From CAZLMW01 sp964560875 (GTDB lineage Bacteria; Myxococcota_A; UBA9042), in assembly GCA_964560875.1 (NCBI GenBank), contig CAZLMW010000120.1:1-23388 (forward strand): a DNA stretch of 23,388 nucleotides. Reading direction: 5' to 3'. The notes below the pieces were generated by a model. The model did not search any database. It was given only the letters and a program-made list of their open reading frames with translations, and had not been told where the DNA came from. The position numbers and the translations under genes were made by a program. Shown one piece after another: positions 6,942 through 14,822 of the stretch; position 1 is the stretch's first letter, and each line of letters begins with the position of its first letter.

Positions 6942-8070
6942 TTACTTCGCCGGCGCCAGCCCGGCCAGCGTCTTCGGGTCGTCGGTGAACATGCCGTCCA
7001 CGCCGATCGCGATGAGCTGTTTCATCGCCGCCGGGTCATTGACCGTCCACGGATGCACCTTGAGCCCGAGGCGATGGGCGCGCTCCACCAGCTCCTTGTC
7101 GGTGTTGGCTTGCGGGCCCTGGATGAAGGCGCCGGGGGCCTTGTAGGTCTTCTCTTCCTCGTCGCTTAGCGCCGCGAAGACACCCATTTCGACAAGCGCC
7201 AAGGCCGTCCGAGCCTTCGGGTTGCGCTTGCGAACCGCGTGGATTGTCGGGTCGAGGAAGGACGCAATAACGGTGCGTTGCACGGCGCCCGCGCCTTCGA
7301 GTTGGGTCATCACGGCGTCGACGATGGGCGGGCTGTGTTGCTTGATCTCGATCGACAGCGGCTTGTCGCCATACCGCTTGAGCAGCTCTTTGAGCCGGGG
7401 GATCCGCAGCCCTTTGCCGCGGTACGGAAATGTCTTGCCCTGGTCGGTCGTAAACCGGAACCCGGCGTCGAGTTTTTGCAGCTCGGCCCAGGTCATGTCG
7501 CTGATCTTGCCCTTGCCGTCGGTCGTGCGGTCCACCGTGTTGTCGTGGATCGACACGATGACGCCGTCTTTGGTCGCGTGCAGGTCGAATTCGATTACGT
7601 CCGCGCCGACGGCGAGCGCGTGGTCGTACGCCTCCGTCGTGTGTTCTGGGCGGAGATTGCGGCCGCCGCGGTGGGCGATGTTGACGAAGCCCGCGAACGG
7701 ATCAGGACCCGGCTGCCCGACGTCAGGATGCGTGGCGGTGTCCCCCGTCGCCGTGGCACTGTCCGTTGGCGAGGCACTGTCCGTTGGCGAGGCACTGTCN
7801 NNNNNNNNNNNNNNNNNNNNNNNNNNNNNNNNNNNNNNNNNNNNNNNNNNNNNNNNNNNNNNNNNNNNNNNNNNNNNNNNNNNNNNNNNNNNNNNNNNNG
7901 GCACTGTCCGTTGGCGAGGCACTGTCCGTTGGCGAGGCACTGTCTGTTGCCGTGGCACTGTCCGTTGCCGTGGCACTATCCGACTCCGGACCGTCGCTGG
8001 CGGCCGGCTCGGAACAAGAAACGATCACCAGGCAAGCCAGCGCACCTACGACTGCAGAAACGATTCGCAT
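6942..8070 (-). CDS. Glycerophosphodiester phosphodiesterase lipoprotein (interrupted by an assembly gap)
   Basis: The enzyme should hydrolyse glycerophosphodiesters to glycerol-3-phosphate and an alcohol in the cell envelope. The start at 8070 gives a lipoprotein signal (IVSAVVGALACLVIVSC), followed by a linker of six-residue repeats (DSATAT, DSASPT). The 100-N gap falls in this linker. After it comes a complete GDPD domain: AHRGGRNLRPEHT with the catalytic His, VIEFDLHATKDG and IHDNTVDRTTDGKG with the acidic and second His residues, LSIEIK, and a C-terminal WTVNDPAAMKQL and GVDGMFTDDP. The frames before and after the gap differ by one only because the gap is written as 100 N; any gap divisible by three joins them. 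The gene is divergent from the desaturase-like gene. Confidence 0.88.
7752..7981. repeat. 18-bp tandem repeat array containing the sequence gap
   Basis: The unit is GAGGCACTGTCCGTTGGC, present about 2.6 times left of the N run (7800-7899) and over two full times right of it, followed by TTGCC-GTGGC variants up to about 7981. On the coding (minus) strand it encodes the six residues DSASPT or DSATAT in the linker of the phosphodiesterase. The repeat is the likely reason the assembly broke here. Confidence 0.9.
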
Positions 8071-8110
8071 GAACCGAAACCTGCGCGCACCAAACGGACA
8101 AAGCAAGCGC

Positions 8111-9103
8111 ATGGAAAAAGCAACCGAACCCGCCGTTGCGGCGCGCCCCCTCCTTTCCGGATGGCGCAAGATCGTGGCGGCCATCGGCTTTCCGCTGATT
8201 CTCGGACTGGCTGTCACGGCGACCCACTTTGGGCTCGCCGACGGCGCCTCGGTGACCATCGCGTCCGGCGTGCCGATCCTCGCGGTGTTTTTCACGGTCG
8301 CCATTCTCGAGCGCGTCATGCCCTACCGCCGCGACTGGCGCACGCAACCCAAGATCGCCGCGATCGACATCGTGCACTCATTGGTCGCCGCCAACGGGGT
8401 CCTGCCGCTGATGCGTGTCACCGTTTTCGCGGGCATCGCGACGGTCAGCGCCAGCCTCGCCGAGTCCACCGGCTCTGTGATGTGGCCATCGAGCCTGCCG
8501 TTCGTCGTGCAAATGGCGCTCGCGGTCCTGATCGCCGATCTCGGGGCCTACACGGTGCACCGCCTCATGCACATCTATCGCGTCGGCTGGCGGCTCCATG
8601 CGGTCCACCACAGCGTCGACCGCCTCGATGTCTTCGCCGCCGGCCGCGCCCATCCGTTTAATGCCGCCGCCACTCTGTCGTTCGAAAACGGCCTGCTCAT
8701 CTTGCTCGGCGTTCCAGCTGACGTGCTCGTCGTGTTCAGCGTCTACAAGGGTACAAACGGCCTGCTCCAACACAGCAACGTCGACTTCCGCCCCGGCGCG
8801 CTGGTGTACGTGTTCGCCACCACCGACGCGCATCGATGGCATCACTCATCCGTGCTTGGCGAGTCCAACACCAACTTTGGCAACACGACGATGGTCTGGG
8901 ACCACATCTTCGGCTCTTTTTCGTTGCCTGGGGGACGTCACGGACCGGCGCTGGTCGGCATCGACAACGCCAGAGTGCCCGAAAATTACCTGGTCCACCT
9001 CGCCATCCCCTGGTCGCTACAGCGCTACGAACGTCCCGTGGCGGACACGTCGGCCGACGGCTCTGGGCTCAACGAACCGGCGCCAAGTAGCCCGGAGGCG
9101 TAG
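8111..9103 (+). CDS. Sterol desaturase / fatty acid hydroxylase superfamily membrane protein
   Basis: From ATG 8111 the product is 330 aa. It is an integral membrane di-iron oxygenase-type protein with four or so hydrophobic segments (about residues 18-40, 50-68, 93-120, 135-160). The diagnostic histidine clusters are all present: HRLMH, HAVHH (closely spaced, near residues 153-165), a single His in RAHPFN, and HRWHH near 245. These ligate the two irons in the family. The substrate is a lipid or sterol of unknown identity; a C-terminal 40-residue tail is charged and Pro/Ser-rich. An alternative ATG at 8069 adds 14 residues and overlaps the divergent start codon of the phosphodiesterase; no clear ribosome site favours either. 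Confidence 0.85.
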   Translation: MEKATEPAVAARPLLSGWRKIVAAIGFPLILGLAVTATHFGLADGASVTIASGVPILAVFFTVAILERVMPYRRDWRTQPKIAAIDIVHSLVAANGVLPLMRVTVFAGIATVSASLAESTGSVMWPSSLPFVVQMALAVLIADLGAYTVHRLMHIYRVGWRLHAVHHSVDRLDVFAAGRAHPFNAAATLSFENGLLILLGVPADVLVVFSVYKGTNGLLQHSNVDFRPGALVYVFATTDAHRWHHSSVLGESNTNFGNTTMVWDHIFGSFSLPGGRHGPALVGIDNARVPENYLVHLAIPWSLQRYERPVADTSADGSGLNEPAPSSPEA

Positions 9104-9171
9104 CGGGGCGGCAACGGTTGGTACATGTAGCCCCGGCACCCCAGCGTTGTCGGCCCCGGCGCAGTCGATCG

Positions 9172-9199
9172 TTTACTCCGCGCGCCGTGGCCCTACGAT
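9172..9199 (+). promoter_or_regulatory. Possible promoter of the calpain/beta-helix operon
   Basis: TTTACT (9172-9177), a 16-nt spacer and TACGAT (9194-9199) lie about 38 bases before the ATG at 9237. Each hexamer matches four of six consensus bases. GGGG at about 9226-9229 may be the ribosome site. No operator-like palindrome is seen. Confidence 0.4.
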
Positions 9200-9236
9200 G
9201 GCTGCGGCGGTACCGGTCTGATCTTTGGGGTGACGC

Positions 9237-11201
9237 ATGTCGATGAAGCACAAATCACCGCCGGCTCAAGCGCCAGGCGTTCAGCTCAAGCCCGCCGCCT
9301 CTCCCGTGCAGCGGCGCGGCGCCAATGTGCAACGCAACGCGCTTCGATCGATGAATTACGCCGAAGGAGCGGCGGCTGTCTCCCCCGAATCGGGTGGCGG
9401 CGTCGGCAAGGAAGGCGACAGCTACGAACAGCACGCGGACGCGGTCGCCGATCTCGTGGTCAGCGGTCAGTCGGCCGAGGGCAAGCTCAACGAGATGACG
9501 GGCGGCCATTCCGGCGGCGCTGGCGGGCTCGAAGGCGGGCCGACGCAGAGAAAAGGCGTGCAGATGAAGTTCACGGCCGGGCAGGCGGTGACGGAGCTCG
9601 ACGCCGAGACGCTCAAGGGCATGATCGGCCACATCCGCCCGACGCAGGGCTGGAAAGACCTCGTCGCCCTGTACCGCGATATGTCCAAGGGCGGCACCGA
9701 ACCGCTCGATGGCGGCGCCAAGGACGAGCTCACCCTCGAAGCGCTCATCCTCATCGAGTCGGGCTTCAAGTTCGACGGTGAAGCGAACATCGACAAGCTG
9801 TGGGACGACGCCAAGCTCATGGGCATCCTGCTCGGCGCCGTGGAAAAGGACGCCAAACCCGCCGAAGAAGAGCCCGTCGAAGAACCCGCCGAGGAACCCG
9901 AGCCCATCGTCCTGCCGCGGTCGGGCACGTACGGCATGGTCACCGAAGACACCAAGATCATGCTCGAGGACGGGTCGGCCATCGACATCGCGGCCGGCGA
10001 GTCGATCGAGGCGCTGCGCGGCAACGACAGCGGCGACGGCAGCGTCCAGTTGGTCGTCAAAGCGCACACCGGTCCCGCCGGCAAGATCGGCTCCATCGAC
10101 CCGTCTTTGTTCAAGCCCCAGCCCAAGCTCACGGTCGACGAAGACACCGACAAGACCGACGACTACAGCTACGAAAAATACGTCGGCGAGCTCTTCCTGG
10201 CGCGCGACGGCGTCAAGGCACCCAGCGTCATGGATGTCGACCAGGGCAGCATCGGCGACTGCTACCTCATCGCTGCGATGGGCGCGGTGGCGGCGTCCAA
10301 CCCCGGCGTGATCGAGGACATGATCGACTTCGACGCGTCCACCGGCATGTTCACCGTGACGTTCCAGGAGATGCAGCGCGACCGGACGTTCAAGCCGCAC
10401 AAGGAGACCGTCGACAGCTTCCTGCCCACCCGCGCGGGCGGCGGCAAGAACCGCACCGCGTTCGCGATGAGCGACCAGGCCTTCGACCCCAGCAACCAGG
10501 CGCTGTGGCCGGCCATCATCGAAAAGGCGTACGCGCAGTGGCAGGGCGGCTACCACGTGCTCGACGAAGGCGGCAGCTCATCCAAGGCCATGCAGCTCTT
10601 CACCGGCGTCCGCTCGATCCGCGAGTCGATGCCCAGCGCCGACGACGTCGTGCCGATGTTCGAGAAGTTCCAGACCGAAAACAAAGCGGTCGTCTGCGGT
10701 TCGCGCGACGAGATCGCGCAACGGAACATGAAGGGCCTGCTCGATGGCAGCGGCGACGGTGCGTACACCGGCCAGCTCAAGGATCACGATGGTGGCGGCG
10801 CCGAAGTCACGAAGGGCACCGTGCGCATCCGCGACGTCGAGGGGGAAGCAGGGTCCGCACGCGACGACCGCAAGGGCAAGCTCACCGGTTCCAACGTCGA
10901 CAACGGCAGCGTTTCGTACGACCACGGCACCGTCGAGCTGAACTACAAGGACGGCAAGGGGCCGGAGTCCGCCGAACATCTCGAGGCCAGCTACGAGTTC
11001 GAGGGCACGCTCTCATCGTCGCTCAATATTCACAGCAACCACGCGTACATCTTCCGCGAGGTCAAAGACGGGATGCTGTACTTCCACAACCCGTGGGGGC
11101 CGGCCGCGCACAAACATCCCAAGCCCGTGTCCGGCGAACAGTTCCGCACCTACTTCGAGACGATCGGCGTCAACGCGACAATCCCCCAACAAGAACGATA
11201 A
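9237..11201 (+). CDS. Calpain-like (C2) cysteine protease with an eCIS-cargo-like N-terminus
   Basis: The 654-aa protein has no signal peptide. The N-terminal 110 residues are disordered, Gln/Arg/Val-rich (SPVQRRGANVQRN, TQRKGVQMK) and contain GDSYEQHADAVADLVVSGQS (about 61-80). I recognise this pattern from myxobacterial proteins linked to extracellular contractile injection systems (eCIS). After a helical segment and a Glu/Pro hinge comes an SH3-like region (about 230-296). The C-terminal half is a peptidase C2 domain with all catalytic residues: Cys342 (QGSIGDCYLIAA), His602 (SNHAYIF) and Asn618 (HNPWG). A 250-residue insert lies between the Cys and His blocks. Starts at 9237 and 9243 are both possible. 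It is followed 9 bases later by a beta-helix gene. The protease call is firm; the injected-effector role is inference, as no eCIS structural gene is in view. Confidence 0.85.
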   Translation: MSMKHKSPPAQAPGVQLKPAASPVQRRGANVQRNALRSMNYAEGAAAVSPESGGGVGKEGDSYEQHADAVADLVVSGQSAEGKLNEMTGGHSGGAGGLEGGPTQRKGVQMKFTAGQAVTELDAETLKGMIGHIRPTQGWKDLVALYRDMSKGGTEPLDGGAKDELTLEALILIESGFKFDGEANIDKLWDDAKLMGILLGAVEKDAKPAEEEPVEEPAEEPEPIVLPRSGTYGMVTEDTKIMLEDGSAIDIAAGESIEALRGNDSGDGSVQLVVKAHTGPAGKIGSIDPSLFKPQPKLTVDEDTDKTDDYSYEKYVGELFLARDGVKAPSVMDVDQGSIGDCYLIAAMGAVAASNPGVIEDMIDFDASTGMFTVTFQEMQRDRTFKPHKETVDSFLPTRAGGGKNRTAFAMSDQAFDPSNQALWPAIIEKAYAQWQGGYHVLDEGGSSSKAMQLFTGVRSIRESMPSADDVVPMFEKFQTENKAVVCGSRDEIAQRNMKGLLDGSGDGAYTGQLKDHDGGGAEVTKGTVRIRDVEGEAGSARDDRKGKLTGSNVDNGSVSYDHGTVELNYKDGKGPESAEHLEASYEFEGTLSSSLNIHSNHAYIFREVKDGMLYFHNPWGPAAHKHPKPVSGEQFRTYFETIGVNATIPQQER

Positions 11202-11210
11202 GGTCGGGCC

Positions 11211-11996
11211 ATGGCTGACCTTGAAATCGACATCGAAGTCGGCAACGGGCAAGAGCTCGCCGACGTCCTCCGCAACAACAAAGACGCCGCTGTCATCGGG
11301 CTGCGGGACGGCATCTATCGCGGTTCATGGCGGCTCTCTCGGTCGATCACGCTCGTCGGCACAGGTGGCGTGCACGGCGCCGATCTCCGGTCCACATCCG
11401 GGCCCGTTGTCGCGGTCGACGTCGATGATCTCGAGGTCACGGTTCGCAACCTCGCGCTGAGCGGTGGCCGAGCTGAGGTCGGTGGCGGGGTTTCGCTGAC
11501 CGGCTTTTCGACTTTGCTTGTCGACGGCTGCGCCATCCATCGAAACCGCGCCACTCAGGGCCCTGGCGGCGGTGCCCATGCCGAAGCTGGCACCTTGACC
11601 CTGCGCGACTGCGATCTGCGCTTCAATACGGCGGCGGGGGGTGAAGCTGTCGCATCGATGGCCATCGCCACGGTCAACCTGGTCCGCTGTCACGTCGAAG
11701 CCGCGCCCGATGCAAACCGAGCTGCGGTCGTCGTGCGCGCCGGAGCGGCCCTCAACGTCGAGGACAGCACCCTCGTCGGAGGCAATGGCGCCGCACTTCG
11801 TGTGGCCGGAACCTCGTCGCAGCGCCCCGAAGTCAAGGTCAAGTCCAGCGTGCTTCGCGGCACCCCAAGCGTCGACCTCGCCGCGACCTTTCCCGGCAAG
11901 ACCGTCATCGAAAACAGCGAGCTCAGCAGCCCGGCGACCGGCGTTTATCGACCCGTCGGTGAGGTCGTCGTGCACGGCGCTGACGGCGAGGGTTGA
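11211..11996 (+). CDS. Right-handed parallel beta-helix protein
   Basis: The 261-aa product has no signal peptide. After a short N-terminal region resembling polymorphic outer-membrane/PbH1 starts (LADVLRNNKDAAVIGLRDGIYRGSW) it shows successive coils of about 20-25 residues with the x-V-x-L-x-(D/N)-C pattern: LEVTVRNLALSGGRA, STLLVDGCAIHRNRA, GTLTLRDCDLRFNTA, ATVNLVRCHVEAAPD, AALNVEDSTLVGGNG, EVKVKSSVLRG, KTVIENSELSS. This is a beta-helix of the pectate-lyase-like fold; no catalytic residues can be named. It starts 9 bases after the calpain-like gene, with AAGGTCGGG as ribosome site, so the two are very likely one operon. It could be a binding or carrier partner, or a second cargo. Confidence 0.75.
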   Translation: MADLEIDIEVGNGQELADVLRNNKDAAVIGLRDGIYRGSWRLSRSITLVGTGGVHGADLRSTSGPVVAVDVDDLEVTVRNLALSGGRAEVGGGVSLTGFSTLLVDGCAIHRNRATQGPGGGAHAEAGTLTLRDCDLRFNTAAGGEAVASMAIATVNLVRCHVEAAPDANRAAVVVRAGAALNVEDSTLVGGNGAALRVAGTSSQRPEVKVKSSVLRGTPSVDLAATFPGKTVIENSELSSPATGVYRPVGEVVVHGADGEG

Positions 11997-12037
11997 GCCT
12001 GCGTTCACAGCGCTTGGGCAGACAACGCTTCTTCGAG

Positions 12038-12306
12038 CTACTTCGGCTTGACCGTGTTCGTGGGCGTGCCGACGTGTTCGACCGTCACGCTCACCTTGTC
12101 GCCGTTGTTCATCGCGTAGGTGCTCCCCGGCGTGCCCGTGAAGATCACATCGCCCGGAAAGAGCGTCATGTGATGGCTCACGAACGACACGATCTTGTCG
12201 ATCTTGTGGATCACGGCAAGACGGGCGCCAGGAGCTTGGCCTTGCTCATCGCGACAGTGGCGCCGGTCGGCTTGGCGTCGCCGAGGAAGTTGCCGTCGAG
12301 CTCGTA
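12038..12306 (-). pseudogene. Fumarylacetoacetate hydrolase family pseudogene with a large internal deletion
   Basis: Two pieces of one FAH-family protein lie back to back in different frames. The N-terminal piece (12306-12214) reads YELDGNFLGDAKPTG and then SKAKLLAPVLP before a stop. The C-terminal piece (about 12217 down to 12038) reads IHKIDKIVSFVSHHMTLFPG, then DVIFTGTPGSTYAMNNGDKV and ends VGTPTNTVKPK, which holds the family's PGDVIxTGTP motif. Roughly 150 middle codons, including the metal-binding glutamates, are missing between LLAPV and IHKID, and the join is out of frame. No start codon or N-terminal extension remains. Active FAH proteins cleave or hydrate acylpyruvates; this one cannot be functional. 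Confidence 0.75.
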
Positions 12307-12440
12307 CAGTGAACAAACAAAAAGCGATCAAGAACGCGCTGTGGACGCGAAGAGTGGTTGGGTTCATCTTTCCTCGGATGGACGCAGTCCTTGGGGGGAT
12401 TGCTCGCCGATCTTGCCATTGCCCGCGCTGCTTCGCATCG

Positions 12441-13613
12441 ATGTCGACCGCCGCCTACCTCGCGCTGACCGTGATTCCGGCCCTGGCGTCGCTGCTGACG
12501 CTCGTCACGACCGGCCTGGGGATCGCCCGATTGCGGCGCCTCGTGGACGTGCAGACCGAGGATCGCGAAACGTGGCCATCGGTCGCGCTGATCACCCCTG
12601 CCTGCAACGAGCAAGAGCGCGCCGAAGCCGCCATCGGGTCCATGCTCGCAGTCGATTACCCCAATCTCGACATCATCGCCGTGGATGACCGCAGCACCGA
12701 TGCCACGGGCGCGATCCTCGATCGCCTCGCTGCCGAATCCGACCGCATGCAGGTCCTTCACATCGACACGCTGCCCGATGGTTGGCTCGGCAAGGTCCAC
12801 GCGCTCGACCGGGGAGTGGAAGCTGCTTCGGCCGACTGGCTGCTGTTTATGGATGCGGACAGTCACCTCGCACCCGGCGCACTGCGGCGCGCGGTTTCTT
12901 ATGCCGAAGAGGGGCGCTTCGACTTCCTCACGGCGATTCCGACCGTGCTGTCCGCCGGGCCCGTCGCCGACGCCGTGTTCGCTGCCGCGCTCGCCGCGAT
13001 GAGCCTCGGTTCGCGCATGTGGTCGGTGGAGACAAGCGATGAAAAGGGCTGCATCGGCGGTGGCGCGTTCAACCTCGTGCGACGCAGCGCCTACGACAAG
13101 AGCGAAGGCTTGCAGTGGTTGCGCCTCGAGGTCGCGGATGACTTTGGGATGTGCCTGCTCATCAAGCGCGCTGGTGGCAAAGCGGGGGTGGTCAACGGCG
13201 CCGGCGACCTGACGATCCAGTGGTATTCGTCTTTTGGCGAGATGAAACGGCTGCTGCAGAAGAATTTCTTCGCCATCACGTCGCGCTTTTCCGTCGCGCG
13301 GAGCGTTTTGCAGGCGACGGTGCTGGCTTGGATCGGGTTGCTCCCGGTCGCGCTTCTTCTGCCAGTCGACGATCCTGCGCTGTATGCCATCCCGCTGGTT
13401 GGGACCCTGCTGCATATCGCGTCGACATTGTGGGTCAGTTCGTTAACCAAGCGCCCCGGGATCGGCGGTTGGCTGCCCCATATCGGGCTGCTCGCGACGG
13501 CGTTCATGATCCTGCGCGCGTCGTGGATCGGTGTTCGAATCGGCGGCGTTTCGTGGCGCGGGGTGGTCTATCGCCGCGAAGAGCTCGCCAGGATGCAGCG
13601 CGTGAAGCTCTGA
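12441..13613 (+). CDS. Membrane glycosyltransferase family 2 (CrtQ/HpnB-like)
   Basis: From ATG 12441 the product is 390 aa. It has an N-terminal membrane segment (about 5-28), a cytoplasmic GT2 domain and three C-terminal membrane segments (about 290-350). Visible GT2 motifs are TPACNEQE (52-59), VDDRSTD (81-87), the metal-binding FMDADS (D138, D140), GCIGGGAFNLVRRSAY and an acidic EVADDFGMC block that replaces the usual ED. The ending SWRGVVYRREEL is typical of carotenoid or hopanoid glycosyltransferases such as CrtQ and HpnB. It probably transfers a nucleotide-sugar residue to a membrane lipid. A start at 12378 is also possible; neither has a clear ribosome site. No carotenoid or hopanoid genes are in the window, and it follows the FAH pseudogene. 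Confidence 0.85.
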   Translation: MSTAAYLALTVIPALASLLTLVTTGLGIARLRRLVDVQTEDRETWPSVALITPACNEQERAEAAIGSMLAVDYPNLDIIAVDDRSTDATGAILDRLAAESDRMQVLHIDTLPDGWLGKVHALDRGVEAASADWLLFMDADSHLAPGALRRAVSYAEEGRFDFLTAIPTVLSAGPVADAVFAAALAAMSLGSRMWSVETSDEKGCIGGGAFNLVRRSAYDKSEGLQWLRLEVADDFGMCLLIKRAGGKAGVVNGAGDLTIQWYSSFGEMKRLLQKNFFAITSRFSVARSVLQATVLAWIGLLPVALLLPVDDPALYAIPLVGTLLHIASTLWVSSLTKRPGIGGWLPHIGLLATAFMILRASWIGVRIGGVSWRGVVYRREELARMQRVKL

Positions 13614-13767
13614 GTCACGGTTGGGACGGAAGGGCAGGTTAGAGCGGGATTGGCTGTCCGCGCTTTGCCTGCCGTACGCGTTTGATGTGGGCCCGATTTG
13701 GCCATTGGCGGAAAAGCACCGGCCAAGCACTCGCAGAAAGCGCCGGGCTCGTGACACTCTGCGCCCG

Positions 13768-14547
13768 ATGCCGACAGAAACACGAACCGTCAGCTCGACA
13801 CGCGACAAGAGACTCGTTCGTGGCGAGTATGGCGAAGACCTGCGGGTGCCGAACGACTGGGCGCTGTTGCCACCCGGTGACGCCGGTCTGACGCGCCGCG
13901 TGAAGGCCGCCGGCCCCAGCTGGACGGTGAAGGAGAAGCGAGGCAAGCGAACCTTCTCACGCGGTGTGTGGGCCCCAGCAGCGACGATTGAGCGCGCAAG
14001 GAAGGTGCTGGAGCAGGAGCGCGCGGATCCTGCCTATCAACGCAGACTGGAAGCTGGACGGAAGCGGCGCGAGGCAGAGCAGCGGTCTTATGTGGGCGAG
14101 TTTCGTGAGGCGATCGTCGCGTACCTCGGCTTCGCGGACCGCTACGAGTCGCTGGCCTACGCCCTGGCCGAGCAGGTCGCCGCGCACGCCACACCGGTCG
14201 GCAGCGGCACGGTGGCGCGGACCAAACGCATCCCGATCAACGAACGCGCGCGGGCCGCTGTGTTGGCCTGGATGCGGCACAAGACCTCGGACTACGACCG
14301 CCGCTACATCGCGCGCCAAAAAGGCCGCCGTCGAGAGGTGCGCAGAGAGATCGCCCAGCAGTCCCGGCGGATCCTCGCAGGCTACCGGTCGGGACGAGAT
14401 CCGGCCGCGGACTGTCCTCTTCAAGCCGCCTTGAGCACATCCGAGAAACCCCCTCCGGTCGCTCGCAAGCCGGCCAAGCCTCGCGTCGCGACGGCTGCGA
14501 CCGACGCCCGCCAACGGATCGCTCGGCTTCCTTCAAAGCGCGACTGA
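13768..14547 (+). CDS. DUF2293 domain protein
   Basis: I start at ATG 13768 (259 aa), since the upstream extension is low-complexity and basic. Residues 152-212 match the DUF2293 pattern: RTKRIPINERARAAVLAWMR, followed by HKTSDYDRRY and a basic region ending in RRILAGYRSG. The N-terminal half (WALLPPGDAGLTRRVKAAGP, then WTVKEKRGKRTFSRGVWAP) is the usual leading region in proteins of this family. The whole protein is strongly basic, which would fit nucleic-acid contact, but the biochemical role of DUF2293 is not known to me. No signal peptide. The C-terminal 40 residues are Lys/Pro/Arg-rich and disordered. It stands alone, 154 bases after the glycosyltransferase. Confidence 0.7.
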   Translation: MPTETRTVSSTRDKRLVRGEYGEDLRVPNDWALLPPGDAGLTRRVKAAGPSWTVKEKRGKRTFSRGVWAPAATIERARKVLEQERADPAYQRRLEAGRKRREAEQRSYVGEFREAIVAYLGFADRYESLAYALAEQVAAHATPVGSGTVARTKRIPINERARAAVLAWMRHKTSDYDRRYIARQKGRRREVRREIAQQSRRILAGYRSGRDPAADCPLQAALSTSEKPPPVARKPAKPRVATAATDARQRIARLPSKRD

Positions 14548-14595
14548 GAGGCTGACCCCGTTGGTGTGGTGGTCGTCTTCGACGCGTTCTCGGAT

Positions 14596-14644
14596 TTGGG
14601 CTCGCAGCATCGCGGCTGGCGCCACGATGCGCTCAGATTCCGTG
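14596..14644. repeat. 49-bp dispersed repeat, copy A
   Basis: It matches 22850-22898 in the same orientation at 42 of 49 positions (differences at positions 3, 6, 15, 24, 29, 39 and 41). Both copies contain the block CGATGCGCTC, and both are followed by a purine/pyrimidine-regular simple repeat. It lies in the 275-base interval before the AbiE locus. Confidence 0.65.
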
Positions 14645-14656
14645 GCCGAGGGCGAT

Positions 14657-14700
14657 CCCGATGCCGATGCCGATGCTGATGCCGTGGCCGTGGCCGACGT
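14657..14700. repeat. GATGCC / GTGGCC simple repeat
   Basis: Imperfect 6-nt units (CGATGC four times, then CGTGGC twice) follow dispersed repeat copy A. On the minus strand they would read as Ser/Thr-Ala repeats, but no gene with a start and conserved context covers them. Confidence 0.7.
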
Positions 14701-14782
14701 CGAAGCGCGGTCTGAACGCCGTCCCCCGATCGCTTCACACACACCGTCGGGCGCGTGCAACTCCATGATGACTCTGTGGCAA

Positions 14783-14805
14783 AAAGTTACGCATCGCGTT
14801 ACTTT
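14783..14805. promoter_or_regulatory. Inverted-repeat operator of the AbiE-type locus
   Basis: Arms AAAGTTACGC and GCGTTACTTT flank a 3-nt ATC and pair at 9 of 10 positions. The site lies 17 bases before the ATG of the AbiEi-like gene, directly before its ribosome site AGAGG (14811-14815). AbiEi antitoxins are known to repress their own operon through inverted repeats, so this is its likely operator. Confidence 0.7.
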
Positions 14806-14822
14806 CTGCGAGAGGTTAAGCA

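Noticed and set aside
7752..7981. Possible CRISPR array at the repeats around the gap
   Set aside because: The repeats are contiguous 18-bp units without spacers and code for a regular protein linker.
9255..10556. Minus-strand open frame of 433 codons opposite the calpain-like gene
   Set aside because: Its composition is typical of an antisense shadow in GC-rich DNA; the plus strand carries the catalytic motifs.
12246..13415. Minus-strand open frame of 389 codons opposite the glycosyltransferase
   Set aside because: It has no recognisable domain, and the glycosyltransferase motifs are on the other strand.
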